A stretch of DNA of 64,000 nt from Nesterenkonia ebinurensis (GTDB lineage: Bacteria; Actinomycetota; Actinomycetes; Actinomycetales; Micrococcaceae). Shown in pieces: positions 56,084 to 64,000 of this stretch. A program made the translations under genes and the position numbers. The notes under the pieces are model-generated. The model saw nothing but the letters and a program-made list of their open reading frames with translations, was not told the DNA's origin and searched no databases. Position 1 is the first letter of the stretch. Each line of letters opens with the position of its first letter. The DNA is taken from contig NZ_VWNF01000045.1 in assembly GCF_008711175.1 (NCBI RefSeq), positions 124,001 through 188,000 of the forward strand, read 5' to 3'.

Positions 56084-57235
56084 TTACCGCCCGCGGATCA
56101 CCGTGCGTACCAGCCGCGGCAGTGTTTTCGCGACCACATCCTCCGGTGCAGCCTCAAGGTAGGGCAGCAGCGGGGTGCGCGCCCGGGTATCGGTGCTCCA
56201 GGCGGAGACCGTGCCGTTGGGTGTCTGCACTGCCAGCGAGTCCACCTCCCAGACCGCATAGGTGGCCGCATTGCCGGGGTTCAGCTGTCCGGCTGCCGGC
56301 GGAGCCTCCGGAAGGGACCGGTAGGCACCCCTGGTCTGGGCGGTGAAGCCGGCGCGCACCGAGACCGGGTCGGTGCTGTGATGAACATGAGCTGAGATGA
56401 GCGCCCAGGGGTTCTCTGCCTCCGCAGGCGCCGCGGAGGTGGGCACCCCCACGCTCAGTGCCGTGGCCAAATGCCCGGGGTGGGTCAGCAGCACCTGCAC
56501 TCCGGTGTTCAGCAGCTGCTCCCAGTGCGCCCGCTCCGGGGAGTCGAAGCCGACCAGCACAGTGGGGGCGCCGGGATGAGGGGTCTGCCTCAGCTCCCGC
56601 AGATGTTTCTGGGTAGCGACCATCGAGTCTACGACCTCGCCCGGCTCACTCTGCGAACACTCCAGCAGCAGCTGCCGGCCCGCCTCGGAGCACCAGGACC
56701 GTGCGCCCAGCAGATTGGGCAGCACCTCATGGAAGTTCAGCGTCACAGCAGCTGGCCGGCCTGTCCCCTCCAGTGCCTCCGCGAGATCCAGCAGATCATT
56801 GACCGGGCTGAGCGAAGGGGCTCCCCCGTCAGCGGCCAGCCCGTGCAGAGCCAGCACCGGCCAGACCTCCACCGGATGGTCTGCGGCAACCTTGAACGCC
56901 TGGTGCAGCACGGCTGTCCTCCCCTCCCCCAAGTCCGCCAGCTGCAGGTCGATGCGCAGCCGCAGTGCGGTATAGCCGAGCCGGTGTGCGGCCACATCGA
57001 GCACCTCGGCCACTGTGCTGGGCTCGGCCTGCTGCAGGGTCAGACCCGCCATGCCCACAAAACCCGGAGCCACCAGGGCGCGGTCCAGGTCCTGAAGCTC
57101 GGTGGAGTCCTCACGCAGGCGTGCCGCCGTCTCATCGGATCCTAGCCAGGCGATCTGGCCGTCTTCCACCAGCATTGACTCCGCATAGGGCTCGGCGGTG
57201 GAATGGATGGTGCCGTTAGAGAGCATCTGAGTCAT
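56084..57235 (-). CDS. Amidohydrolase-like protein lacking the metal-binding signature
   Basis: 383 residues from the ATG at 57235, which lies inside the end of the helY gene (20-base overlap); the longer open frame is helY antisense sense-frame noise. Order follows amidohydrolases: ESMLVEDGQIAWLG, then LVAPGFVGMAGL where GFVDxHxH is expected, and a C-terminal RAGFTAQTRGAYR. Neither the HxH nor the late Asp ligand is visible, so it is likely catalytically altered or inactive. Its place between helY and ppm1 is conserved in related genera. Confidence 0.7.
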   Translation of the reverse strand: MTQMLSNGTIHSTAEPYAESMLVEDGQIAWLGSDETAARLREDSTELQDLDRALVAPGFVGMAGLTLQQAEPSTVAEVLDVAAHRLGYTALRLRIDLQLADLGEGRTAVLHQAFKVAADHPVEVWPVLALHGLAADGGAPSLSPVNDLLDLAEALEGTGRPAAVTLNFHEVLPNLLGARSWCSEAGRQLLLECSQSEPGEVVDSMVATQKHLRELRQTPHPGAPTVLVGFDSPERAHWEQLLNTGVQVLLTHPGHLATALSVGVPTSAAPAEAENPWALISAHVHHSTDPVSVRAGFTAQTRGAYRSLPEAPPAAGQLNPGNAATYAVWEVDSLAVQTPNGTVSAWSTDTRARTPLLPYLEAAPEDVVAKTLPRLVRTVIRGR

Positions 57236-60095
57236 AGTCCTCCTCAACGGACTGATAGGCCACCGAGGAGTAGGAGACCACTCCCCTGGCGATGAGATCC
57301 ACTGCCTCCTGGCAGTAGTGAGTGAATTTCGCGCTGGCAGTGGGCACCGCGGAGAGCTGGTCGAGTGCATCGATGCACTGTTTGGCCCAGCGCACAAAGT
57401 CTCCAGCTGCCAGTGGCGATTCCGCCAAGGCAGCGCGCAGGCTGGTTCCGGAGGCCCAGTAGTACATGGGCAGGCTGAGTCCCAGCTCAGGGGCCGCAGT
57501 GGGCTCCAGATGGTGCCGCTTTTCCAGAGCCTCAAGCTCAGCATGAACCTCAAGGGCGGTGCGCACCGCCTGACTGAGCTTCTTGGTGGGCATCTGCGGC
57601 ATGGCACCCTCGTCCTCCCGCTTGGCCTGGTAGACCAGCAGGGTGGAGAAGGCTGCCAGTTCCTCAGGACTCAGCTGGGCGAGCACTCCGCGCTCCATGA
57701 GCAGCTCGGTGAACAGGTCCCGCTCCCCGTAGATTCGGCGCAGCCGCTGGCCGCGCTCGGTCACCAGAAAATCCTCATCCTCTTCCTGATCCGCAGCCTT
57801 CAGATGGCCGAGTTCGAACAGCACCCCACACACCCGGTCGAAGGTCTTGGCGATCGAGCCGGTCTTCCTATCGATGCTGGCCTTGAGCTGATCGGTCTCC
57901 CGGCGCAGCTTCCACCAGCGCTCAGCCCAGCGAGCGTGGTCCTCCCGCTCGGAACAGGAATGGCAGGGATGCTTGCGCAGTGCTGACTCGAGCTCTTCCA
58001 GGCTCCGTCCGGTGGCGGAGTCGTCATCCTCATAGCCGAATCCGGGCGCCGGCGCGTTCGGCCGGGGCGGGACTCGCTCGCGCAGTGCGCTGCGCATACT
58101 GGAGGCCAGATCGCGGCGAATCTTGGGCACCTTCACCTGCGGTTTGCGTGGCAGCCGGATGCTGGCGATCACCTTCGGGGGCTGGGCGAAGTCCTCCACA
58201 CTGATATTGCGCAGTTTGCCGTCCTCGGTGATCACCCCGGGCCGCGGATCATGCTCAGGGGCGGTGTGCACCACCAGGGAGGTGCCCAGACGACGCCGCC
58301 CACCCACCTCGATCACATCGCCGGGCTCCAGAGCGGCCAGCACCCGGATGATCTCGCGGCGGCGGTGCCGGTTGCGGGACTTGGCCGCATCCTTCTGCTT
58401 CTCGTTCACCGCCCGGCGCAGCTGGAAGTACTCCTGGAAGTCACCTAAGTGGCATGCCATGGACTCCTGGTACCCGCTGAGTGAGCTCTCTCGTTTGGTC
58501 ACATCGCGAGCCAGGCCCACCACCGAACGGTCGGCCTGGAACTGGGCGAAGGAGGACTCCAGGATGGTCCGGGCCCGGCGGCGGCCGAACTGGGCGGTGA
58601 GGTTGACCGCCATGTTGTAGCTGGGACTGAAGCTGGAGTTCAGCGGATAGGTGCGCTTGGAGGCCAGCCCAGCCACCTGACGGGGGTCCATCCCGGGCTG
58701 CCAGACCACCACCGCATGGCCCTCCACGTCGATGCCGCGGCGGCCGGCCCGACCGGTCAGCTGAGTGTACTCTCCCGGGGTGATGTCCTGATGGGACTCC
58801 CCGTTGAACTTGTCCAGCTTCTCCAGCACCACAGTCCGTGCCGGCATATTGATGCCCAGGGCCAGAGTCTCGGTGGCGAAGACCACCTTGAGCAGACCTT
58901 CGGCGTAGAGGTTCTCCACCAGTTCCTTGAACGGAGGCAGCATCCCGGCGTGGTGGGCGGCGATGCCATTGATCAGGGCTTCGCGGAAGCTGTCGTAGCC
59001 CAGCACGGAGAGGTCCTCGGCGGGCAGCTCCCAGCCCATTTCCTCCACCCGGGAGGCGATCTCGGCGGCCTCCTGCTTATCAGTCAGCCGCAGTCCGTGG
59101 TGCAGGCACTGCTCCACCGCCGCCTCGCAGCCGGCCCGGGAGAAGATGAAGGTGATGCAGGGCAGCAGACCGTCCCGGTCCAGGGCGCGGATCATCCGGG
59201 GCCGGCTCAGCCGCGGGGCGCCCTTAGGCGAACCGGAGAGTCGGGAGACCTCTGTCCCGCTGCGATGATTGGAACGGCCGTAGTCGCGGCCCCTGCCCTG
59301 CCGGCCGCGCCCCCTCCCGCGGTGACCCCCGGAGCGTCGGGAGGCCGGGGCCTGGGCGTAGTGGGCAAGTCGCTGCAGCTCCGGGTTCACCAGTTGTGGG
59401 GCGGCGTTCTCCTCGGTGACTACGAACAGGTCATGCAGTTGGTAATCGACCATCATATGCTGCCAGAGCGGGACCGGACGGTGCTCGGAGACCACCACTG
59501 CGGTCTCCCCCCGGACTGTGTCGAGCCAGGCGCCGAACTCCTCGGCGTTGGAGACGGTGGCGGAGAGGGCCGCCACCTGCACCGATTCGGGCAGGTGGAT
59601 GATCACTTCCTCCCAGACTGCCCCGCGGAACCGATCGGCCAGGTAGTGCACCTCGTCCATCACCACGAACCCCAGCTCAGCCAAGGTGGATGAGTCCTGG
59701 TAGAGCATGTTCCGCAGCACCTCGGTGGTCATCACCACCACCTCGGCCTCAGAGTTGATGGAGGTGTCCCCGGTGAGCAGGCCGACCCGCTCGGGCCCGT
59801 AGTCGGCGCGCAGCTCGGCGAACTTCTGGTTGCTCAGCGCCTTGATCGGTGTGGTGTAGAAGGCCTTCTTGCCCTGGGCGAGGGCCAGGTGCACGGCGAA
59901 CTCCCCGACGATGGTCTTTCCCGCTCCGGTGGGTGCGGCGACCAGCACTGCCCGGCCGGCCTCCAGGTGGCGGCAGGCCTGAAGCTGGAACTCGTCGAGC
60001 TCGAAGGCCTGCTGGGTGGAGAAGATGCCGAGCTGGGTCTTTGCCTCAGCTGCGCGGCGTCTGGACTCTGCGTAGCGTTCGGCGGGTGTGGGCAT
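57216..60095 (-). CDS. helY: HelY-like DEAD/DEAH-box (Ski2/Mtr4-type) RNA helicase
   Basis: 959 residues. Motif I AAPTGAGKTIVGE, motif II DEVHYLAD, motif III ALSATVSN and motif VI QLTGRAGRRGIDVEG. A Gly/Arg-rich insert (about 270-300, RGRGRGRQGRGRDYG) may bind RNA. The C-terminal DSHCT domain contains SQAVRTALEVHAELEALEK and CIDALDQLSAV. TAGGCT lies six bases before the ATG, so leaderless. An actinobacterial orthologue of the archaeal/eukaryal RNA-processing helicases. Confidence 0.92.
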   Translation of the reverse strand: MPTPAERYAESRRRAAEAKTQLGIFSTQQAFELDEFQLQACRHLEAGRAVLVAAPTGAGKTIVGEFAVHLALAQGKKAFYTTPIKALSNQKFAELRADYGPERVGLLTGDTSINSEAEVVVMTTEVLRNMLYQDSSTLAELGFVVMDEVHYLADRFRGAVWEEVIIHLPESVQVAALSATVSNAEEFGAWLDTVRGETAVVVSEHRPVPLWQHMMVDYQLHDLFVVTEENAAPQLVNPELQRLAHYAQAPASRRSGGHRGRGRGRQGRGRDYGRSNHRSGTEVSRLSGSPKGAPRLSRPRMIRALDRDGLLPCITFIFSRAGCEAAVEQCLHHGLRLTDKQEAAEIASRVEEMGWELPAEDLSVLGYDSFREALINGIAAHHAGMLPPFKELVENLYAEGLLKVVFATETLALGINMPARTVVLEKLDKFNGESHQDITPGEYTQLTGRAGRRGIDVEGHAVVVWQPGMDPRQVAGLASKRTYPLNSSFSPSYNMAVNLTAQFGRRRARTILESSFAQFQADRSVVGLARDVTKRESSLSGYQESMACHLGDFQEYFQLRRAVNEKQKDAAKSRNRHRRREIIRVLAALEPGDVIEVGGRRRLGTSLVVHTAPEHDPRPGVITEDGKLRNISVEDFAQPPKVIASIRLPRKPQVKVPKIRRDLASSMRSALRERVPPRPNAPAPGFGYEDDDSATGRSLEELESALRKHPCHSCSEREDHARWAERWWKLRRETDQLKASIDRKTGSIAKTFDRVCGVLFELGHLKAADQEEDEDFLVTERGQRLRRIYGERDLFTELLMERGVLAQLSPEELAAFSTLLVYQAKREDEGAMPQMPTKKLSQAVRTALEVHAELEALEKRHHLEPTAAPELGLSLPMYYWASGTSLRAALAESPLAAGDFVRWAKQCIDALDQLSAVPTASAKFTHYCQEAVDLIARGVVSYSSVAYQSVEEDYDSDAL

Positions 60096-60201
60096 AGATC
60101 AAGCCTATCCGCCCAGGGATCACAGTCCGGGCCATGTCCACGCTCGGCTGACAGCAGTTCCGTTCCTGACCGCAACTGTCTGCGGAGTAGACTGGCAGAC
60201 C

Positions 60202-61443
60202 GTGACCAAAACTGCTCAGCCGACCTTCCCGTTCCGGGATGTGGTGTTGGGCGCACTGATACCTGCCTTCATCTTCAGCATCGGGATCGGCGCGCTGATC
60301 CCGATTATCGCGCCCTACAGTGTGGAGCGCGGGGCTACGCTGGCCGCCGCCGGGGTGGTGGCCGCCATGCTCCCGGTCGGCCAGATCCTCGCCGACCTCC
60401 CGGCTGGGCAGCTGGCCGCGAAGATCGGGGACCGTGCAGCCATGCTGCTGGCCGGACTGGTGGCCGCCCTGGGGTTCTTGGCCGCCGTCCTGGCACCCTC
60501 GGTAATCACCCTGGGGGCCGCGGTGCTGCTGGTGGGGGCCTCCAATGCGGTGTTTCATCTGGCTCGGCATTCCTACCTCACCGAGATCACCCCGGCCTTC
60601 CACCGCGCTCGGGTGCTCTCCACCCTGGGCGGGGTGCACCGGATCGGCCAGTTCGTCGGCCCGTTCCTGGGCGCCGGTGTGATTTACCTCTTCGATACCC
60701 GTGCAGTGTTCTTCATCGCAGTGGTCACTGCCCTGGCTGCCACGGTCACCGTCTGGCTGGCCCGTCCGACCAGGAGGCGGAAGGACGACGCCGCCCTCTC
60801 GCTTGCTGAGCAGGTCGCCACGCCGAAGTTCTGGGCGGTGCTCCGCGCCCACCGAGGCATGCTGGCCCGGCTGGGCGCTGTGGGGATGATGGTCGGTGCG
60901 ATTCGCGGGGCCCGTCAGCAGGTGATCCCGCTGTGGGGCGAGTACATTGAGCTGGATCCCACCACCATTTCGCTGCTCTTCGGGCTGGCCGGGGGCATCG
61001 ACATGCTGCTGTTCTACCCGGCGGGCAAGGTGATGGATAAGCTCGGACGGCTCTGGGTGGGGGTGCCGGCGATGACCCTGCTGGGCCTGGCCATGGCGGC
61101 CTTCCCGTTGACTTCCTCCGCAGCGGGACTGGCTGTGGTGGCTATGCTGCTGGGTTTCGCCAACGGCTGCGGCTCAGGCATCATGATGACCATTTCCTCA
61201 GATATCTCCCCGCCGGAGGCCCGGCCTCAGTTCCTGGGCGCCTGGCGCCTGCTGACCGACATTGGTCTGGGCTCGGGCCCACTTATTCTCTCCGCCGGTG
61301 CGGCGCTGGGCTCGCTGGCCGCCGGCATCTGGGCGGCCTCGGTGATCGGACCGGCCGCCGCAGCCGGCATGCAGCGCTGGCTGCCCTGGTACTCCGACCA
61401 CGCCAACCGCACCACGCGTCGTCGCGCCGGACTGCTCGAGTGA
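60202..61443 (+). CDS. Major facilitator superfamily transporter
   Basis: 413 residues from the GTG at 60202, eight bases after TAGACT; upstream frame ignored. About twelve hydrophobic segments. The loop motif GQLAAKIGDRAAMLLAGL between helices 2 and 3 fits the MFS loop signature, and AGKVMDKLGRLWVGVPAMTLLG is its repeat in the second half. Probably a drug or metabolite exporter; the substrate is unknown. Confidence 0.88.
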   Translation: MTKTAQPTFPFRDVVLGALIPAFIFSIGIGALIPIIAPYSVERGATLAAAGVVAAMLPVGQILADLPAGQLAAKIGDRAAMLLAGLVAALGFLAAVLAPSVITLGAAVLLVGASNAVFHLARHSYLTEITPAFHRARVLSTLGGVHRIGQFVGPFLGAGVIYLFDTRAVFFIAVVTALAATVTVWLARPTRRRKDDAALSLAEQVATPKFWAVLRAHRGMLARLGAVGMMVGAIRGARQQVIPLWGEYIELDPTTISLLFGLAGGIDMLLFYPAGKVMDKLGRLWVGVPAMTLLGLAMAAFPLTSSAAGLAVVAMLLGFANGCGSGIMMTISSDISPPEARPQFLGAWRLLTDIGLGSGPLILSAGAALGSLAAGIWAASVIGPAAAAGMQRWLPWYSDHANRTTRRRAGLLE

Positions 61444-61470
61444 ACCCCGTCCTTATCCCGCCCACACCCA

Positions 61471-61695
61471 TCATTCACGATGGTCAGTCTCCGCCGCGGC
61501 CTCAGTGGCGTAGTGTTCCGGCCCATATCCGTAAGCACCCTTGGCGGTACCGGTCCGGACCTGTTCAGGCCCAGGGTAGGAACGCATTTGGTGCGGATAG
61601 TGCTGACCCGAGATGAACTCAATGAGGGCTGTCTCATCGCCCTCTCGGGCAAACAGCGGGAGTAATCGCACAACAGCGAAACTAGTGGACTCCAT
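61471..61695 (-). CDS. Small hypothetical protein
   Basis: 74 residues beginning MESTSFAVVRLLPLFAREGDETALIEFISGQHYPHQMRSYPG, with an AGAGG site upstream of the ATG. No family recognised; the C terminus is acidic and His-containing. It occupies an otherwise empty gap between the MFS and HNH genes, which supports reality only weakly. Confidence 0.4.
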   Translation of the reverse strand: MESTSFAVVRLLPLFAREGDETALIEFISGQHYPHQMRSYPGPEQVRTGTAKGAYGYGPEHYATEAAAETDHRE

Positions 61696-61808
61696 ACCTC
61701 TGATCTACCGTAGAGCTTCTTAGTGCTCATGCGACTCTGACCTGCGCAAAGGTGAGCGATGCCGCATCCGACATTCTGCATCTCGGGGGTGGGCTGTAGG
61801 TTGTAAAT

Positions 61809-63539
61809 ATGACACAGAGCACAGTGCTGGGGCCCGGCGATCCGGGTCGGCAGAACCCGGTATCTGGGGCGGTCGGGAAGCTCGGCCGGGCCGGTGCTGC
61901 GTGTGCCGACGCTGACCGCAAGGCGCCCTCTGCCGCCGCCCCCTCCGACACCACCGGATCCGCGGAAGCTCCCCTGTCGCCTGAGCTTGCTGAGGTGCTG
62001 CCGGTAATGGATGACCCGACCACCGCGAAGCTGCGGGGTTGGGCGGTGGCCCGGCGCAGGGCTGAGCTCGAGGTTGTGCTGGGTCTGTTGGAGTACGTGG
62101 ACAGTTTTGTGGACTCACACTCCCAGCGGGTCACAGCACAGACCGAGGTGCTGGATGCGCGCGGGAGCCGAGAGGCTGAATCCGTGGCTAAGGACGCAGC
62201 GATCACCTACGCTGCCCAAGCACTTGGGGTATCGGACTACCAGACCCAGAAAACCTACGACGACGCCACCCTCACAAGGGAGCATTTGCCCACGGTGTGG
62301 GAGCATTTCACCCATCTGAGGGTTACTCAGTTCGCGGTCTCCAAAATTGCTCAAGCCGCCCGGAAACTCGGCAGTGAACCCGAGAGGCTTCAGAAGCTGG
62401 ACGAGCTCGTACCCGACCGTGCGGCACGGATGCGACCGATGGAGTTGGATGCGTGGCTGCGCCGGTTCACCGCCGTGGAGGACTCTGAGGAACATGCTGC
62501 CCAGGCTGCCCGCAACGCACAGGACCGGTGGGTCTACATCAAGCCCTGCGAGGACATTGAAGGGATGAGTCTACTGATGGCCAAACTTCCCACTCTGGTC
62601 GCAGAAACCATGGGCCGCAGACTCTCCGCGGTAGCACGGTCGCATATCCAGAAGATCCCGCACAACCTGGTGACCGCGGCCTTGGAGGCAGAGCACCGCA
62701 CTGCTGGAGGGGCCGCCACCTTCAAATACACCGAGAGTGGCAACGTGGCCCGAGATTCACCTTGCCCCAACGCACCCGGGGTTGCACGTAGCGCTTTCGG
62801 CCAGATCCCTGCGGCACCTGTCAGCGGTGATCAGTTCTCCCGTTGGCGCCAAGCAACCGTCGCCGCACCTGATGAACGGGTACTGGGTGAATCCTACGAC
62901 CAGGGTGACACTCGCACTCTGGCCCAGCGAGAGGCTGACCTGCTGTGCGCCTGGATCCTCAACGGAACCACACCGGACAGGGATACTGAGGTGGAAGCCC
63001 GTATCAGCCTGCTGGTCCCCATCGAGACCCTGACCGATGATGCCGACTATCCGGGGACCAGCCGCACCGGGGGTGACGCCATCCCTGCCAGCGTGGTGCG
63101 ATATGTGGCGCGAAGCCCCAGCATCCGACGACGATGGCACACCATGTACATCACCGATGGCTCGCTACCACCGGATGAGGCTCCGGGTGAGTACTTCTAC
63201 GGGCCTACTGGGGTGGAGTTCAACATCGCAGCCCACACCTACCAGGGCTACCAGGTGCCTAAGCTGCTGCGCGAACACATCGCCCTACGCGATGGTGTCT
63301 GTACCGCACCTGGATGCACCATGCCGGCAGAGCGCGGCGACATCGACCACCGCACTCCCTGGCCCACCGGTAAGACCACAGCGGCGAACCTGCGCGCCCT
63401 ATGCCGCAGACACCACAACATCAAAACCGCAGGTTTCCCTCTGACCACCAGCGAGCAGACCCAACACCACCTGCCCAAAGCCGTCCTCTGGTCTACACCG
63501 CAACCGGCTTGCCAGGAGGAGCTCCAGCAGGCCGCCTAG
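61809..63539 (+). CDS. DUF222 / 13E12-type protein with C-terminal HNH endonuclease
   Basis: 576 residues. The DUF222 region spans about 55-400 (RRRAELEVVLGLLEYVDSFV..., KPCEDIEGMSLLMAKLP). The HNH motif is CTAPGCTMPAERGDIDHRTPWPTG ... LRALCRRHHNIKTAG, with zinc cysteines and the catalytic His. Such genes are multicopy in actinobacteria, sometimes in mobile contexts; the role is unclear. TAGGTT lies six bases before the ATG, so leaderless. Confidence 0.9.
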   Translation: MTQSTVLGPGDPGRQNPVSGAVGKLGRAGAACADADRKAPSAAAPSDTTGSAEAPLSPELAEVLPVMDDPTTAKLRGWAVARRRAELEVVLGLLEYVDSFVDSHSQRVTAQTEVLDARGSREAESVAKDAAITYAAQALGVSDYQTQKTYDDATLTREHLPTVWEHFTHLRVTQFAVSKIAQAARKLGSEPERLQKLDELVPDRAARMRPMELDAWLRRFTAVEDSEEHAAQAARNAQDRWVYIKPCEDIEGMSLLMAKLPTLVAETMGRRLSAVARSHIQKIPHNLVTAALEAEHRTAGGAATFKYTESGNVARDSPCPNAPGVARSAFGQIPAAPVSGDQFSRWRQATVAAPDERVLGESYDQGDTRTLAQREADLLCAWILNGTTPDRDTEVEARISLLVPIETLTDDADYPGTSRTGGDAIPASVVRYVARSPSIRRRWHTMYITDGSLPPDEAPGEYFYGPTGVEFNIAAHTYQGYQVPKLLREHIALRDGVCTAPGCTMPAERGDIDHRTPWPTGKTTAANLRALCRRHHNIKTAGFPLTTSEQTQHHLPKAVLWSTPQPACQEELQQAA

Positions 63540-63557
63540 CGCCGAGCCAGTAGCGCG

Positions 63558-64000
63558 CTACTCTGATTGTGCGGTCTTCTTAGCGACGGCGGTGCTGGAG
63601 CGGACTACGAGTTCGAAGGGCAGGTCGGTGTGGCCGTTGCCCTCCCCCTCGACACGGGCCAGGATATGCTCGGCGGCGATGCGACCCTGTCCCACTGGAT
63701 GCTGGTCCACAGTGGTCAGTCCGAACAGTTCACCGAGCTCATGGCCGTCCACACCCACCACGGAGACCTGCTGGGGTACCTGGATGCCCAGATCCTTAGC
63801 GGCCAGCATGGCACCGATGGCCATCTCGTCCGAGGCGGCCACCAGACCGGTCAGATCTGCCCCAGGGGTGCCGAAGAGCTTCTTGGCGACGGCATAGCCG
63901 CCGGGGATGGTGAAGTCCGCCACCCCCGAGGGTGCCTGCTGCGGGTCGCACCCCCGCGCGGCAAGGGCATGGTTGAAGCCCTCCCTGCGCTGGGTCGGCA
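63558..64000 (-). CDS. LacI/GalR-family regulator, C-terminal part (runs off the right edge)
   Basis: About 147 residues are visible: RREGFNHALAARG, LTGLVAASDEMAIGAMLAAKDLGIQVPQQVSVVGVDGHELGELFGLTTVDQHPVGQGRIAAEHIL and ELVVRSSTA. This is the periplasmic-binding-like ligand domain of a LacI repressor. The DNA-binding N terminus is outside the window. The effector is probably a sugar (family inference). Convergent with the HNH gene; a short GTAGCGCGCTAC palindrome lies in the gap. Confidence 0.85.
   Translation of the reverse strand, partial: PTQRREGFNHALAARGCDPQQAPSGVADFTIPGGYAVAKKLFGTPGADLTGLVAASDEMAIGAMLAAKDLGIQVPQQVSVVGVDGHELGELFGLTTVDQHPVGQGRIAAEHILARVEGEGNGHTDLPFELVVRSSTAVAKKTAQSE

Noticed and set aside
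61703-61714. Fourth TTCTAC-type dyad
   Set aside because: TCTACCGTAGA lacks the five-base spacer shared by the other three and the outer T/A bases, so it was not grouped with them.
63550-63561. Palindrome GTAGCGCGCTAC as a terminator
   Set aside because: The stem is only six base pairs with no loop and no T-run; too weak to call.

Overview
The window is chromosomal DNA from a GC-rich actinobacterium, most likely Micrococcaceae (Micrococcus, Kocuria, Arthrobacter or Nesterenkonia-like). The evidence is a set of lineage markers: SepH, RbpA, DUF4193, DUF3093, DUF3099, DUF3159, DUF3710, HelY, a SufR-led suf operon with SufU and SufT, an OleA / fused OleBC / OleD cluster of the type known from Micrococcus, and a DUF222-HNH protein. 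The genus is an inference. Coding density is very high and no gene-free stretch exceeds 300 bases. I found no tRNA, rRNA, CRISPR array or insertion sequence.

Layout. 1-1279: ABC-2 transporter (minus). 1329-2378: acidic lipoprotein with an HExxH motif. 2450-9165: sufR-sufB-sufD-sufC-sufS-sufU-sufT, the Fe-S assembly operon. 9330-10928: ABC-F ATPase. 10938-15995: siderophore uptake operon (reductase, ATPase, two permeases, binding lipoprotein) behind an IdeR/DtxR-type iron box, with a divergent AraC regulator. 17035-20267: SURF1, DUF3099, FabG and an SDR. 20283-21727: M56 peptidase and BlaI-type repressor. 21825-24365: ParC/GyrA-like topoisomerase subunit. 24426-27128: GNAT / ADP-forming acyl-CoA synthetase fusion. 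27150-27960: a glyoxalase remnant cut short by a VapBC module. 27994-32797: ole long-chain olefin cluster. 32890-40649: housekeeping genes (DUF5998, phosphodiesterase, sepH, DUF4193, DUF3093, dut, DUF3710, DUF3159, RNA methyltransferase). 40754-43588: aconitase. 43749-47026: operon of an epimerase/helical fusion, a VAO-type flavin oxidase and a sensory-rhodopsin-transducer-like protein. 47105-49487: stress-type operon (ADH, SDR, Rho-N protein). 50156-52120: phosphatase, truncated SPFH gene and FitAB module. 52203-63539: VOC protein, NfeD-SPFH pair, rbpA, ppm1, degenerate amidohydrolase, helY, MFS and DUF222-HNH. The window ends in a LacI-type regulator.

The main signals that the gene list does not explain are four. 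(1) A dispersed repeat of about 75 bp has four clear copies and one interrupted copy, mostly directly after stop codons. One copy is flanked by an exact 39-bp duplication of the sepH 3' end, and two others are readable as a shared peptide in SufU and in the M56 peptidase. (2) Three operator-like dyads TTCTAC-N5-GTAGAA lie upstream of the ABC transporter, between DUF3099 and fabG, and upstream of blaI, which suggests a local BlaI regulon. (3) Many genes have a -10 hexamer six or seven bases before the start codon, i.e. leaderless transcripts. (4) The epimerase-fusion / flavin oxidase / ASRT-like operon has no obvious described function.
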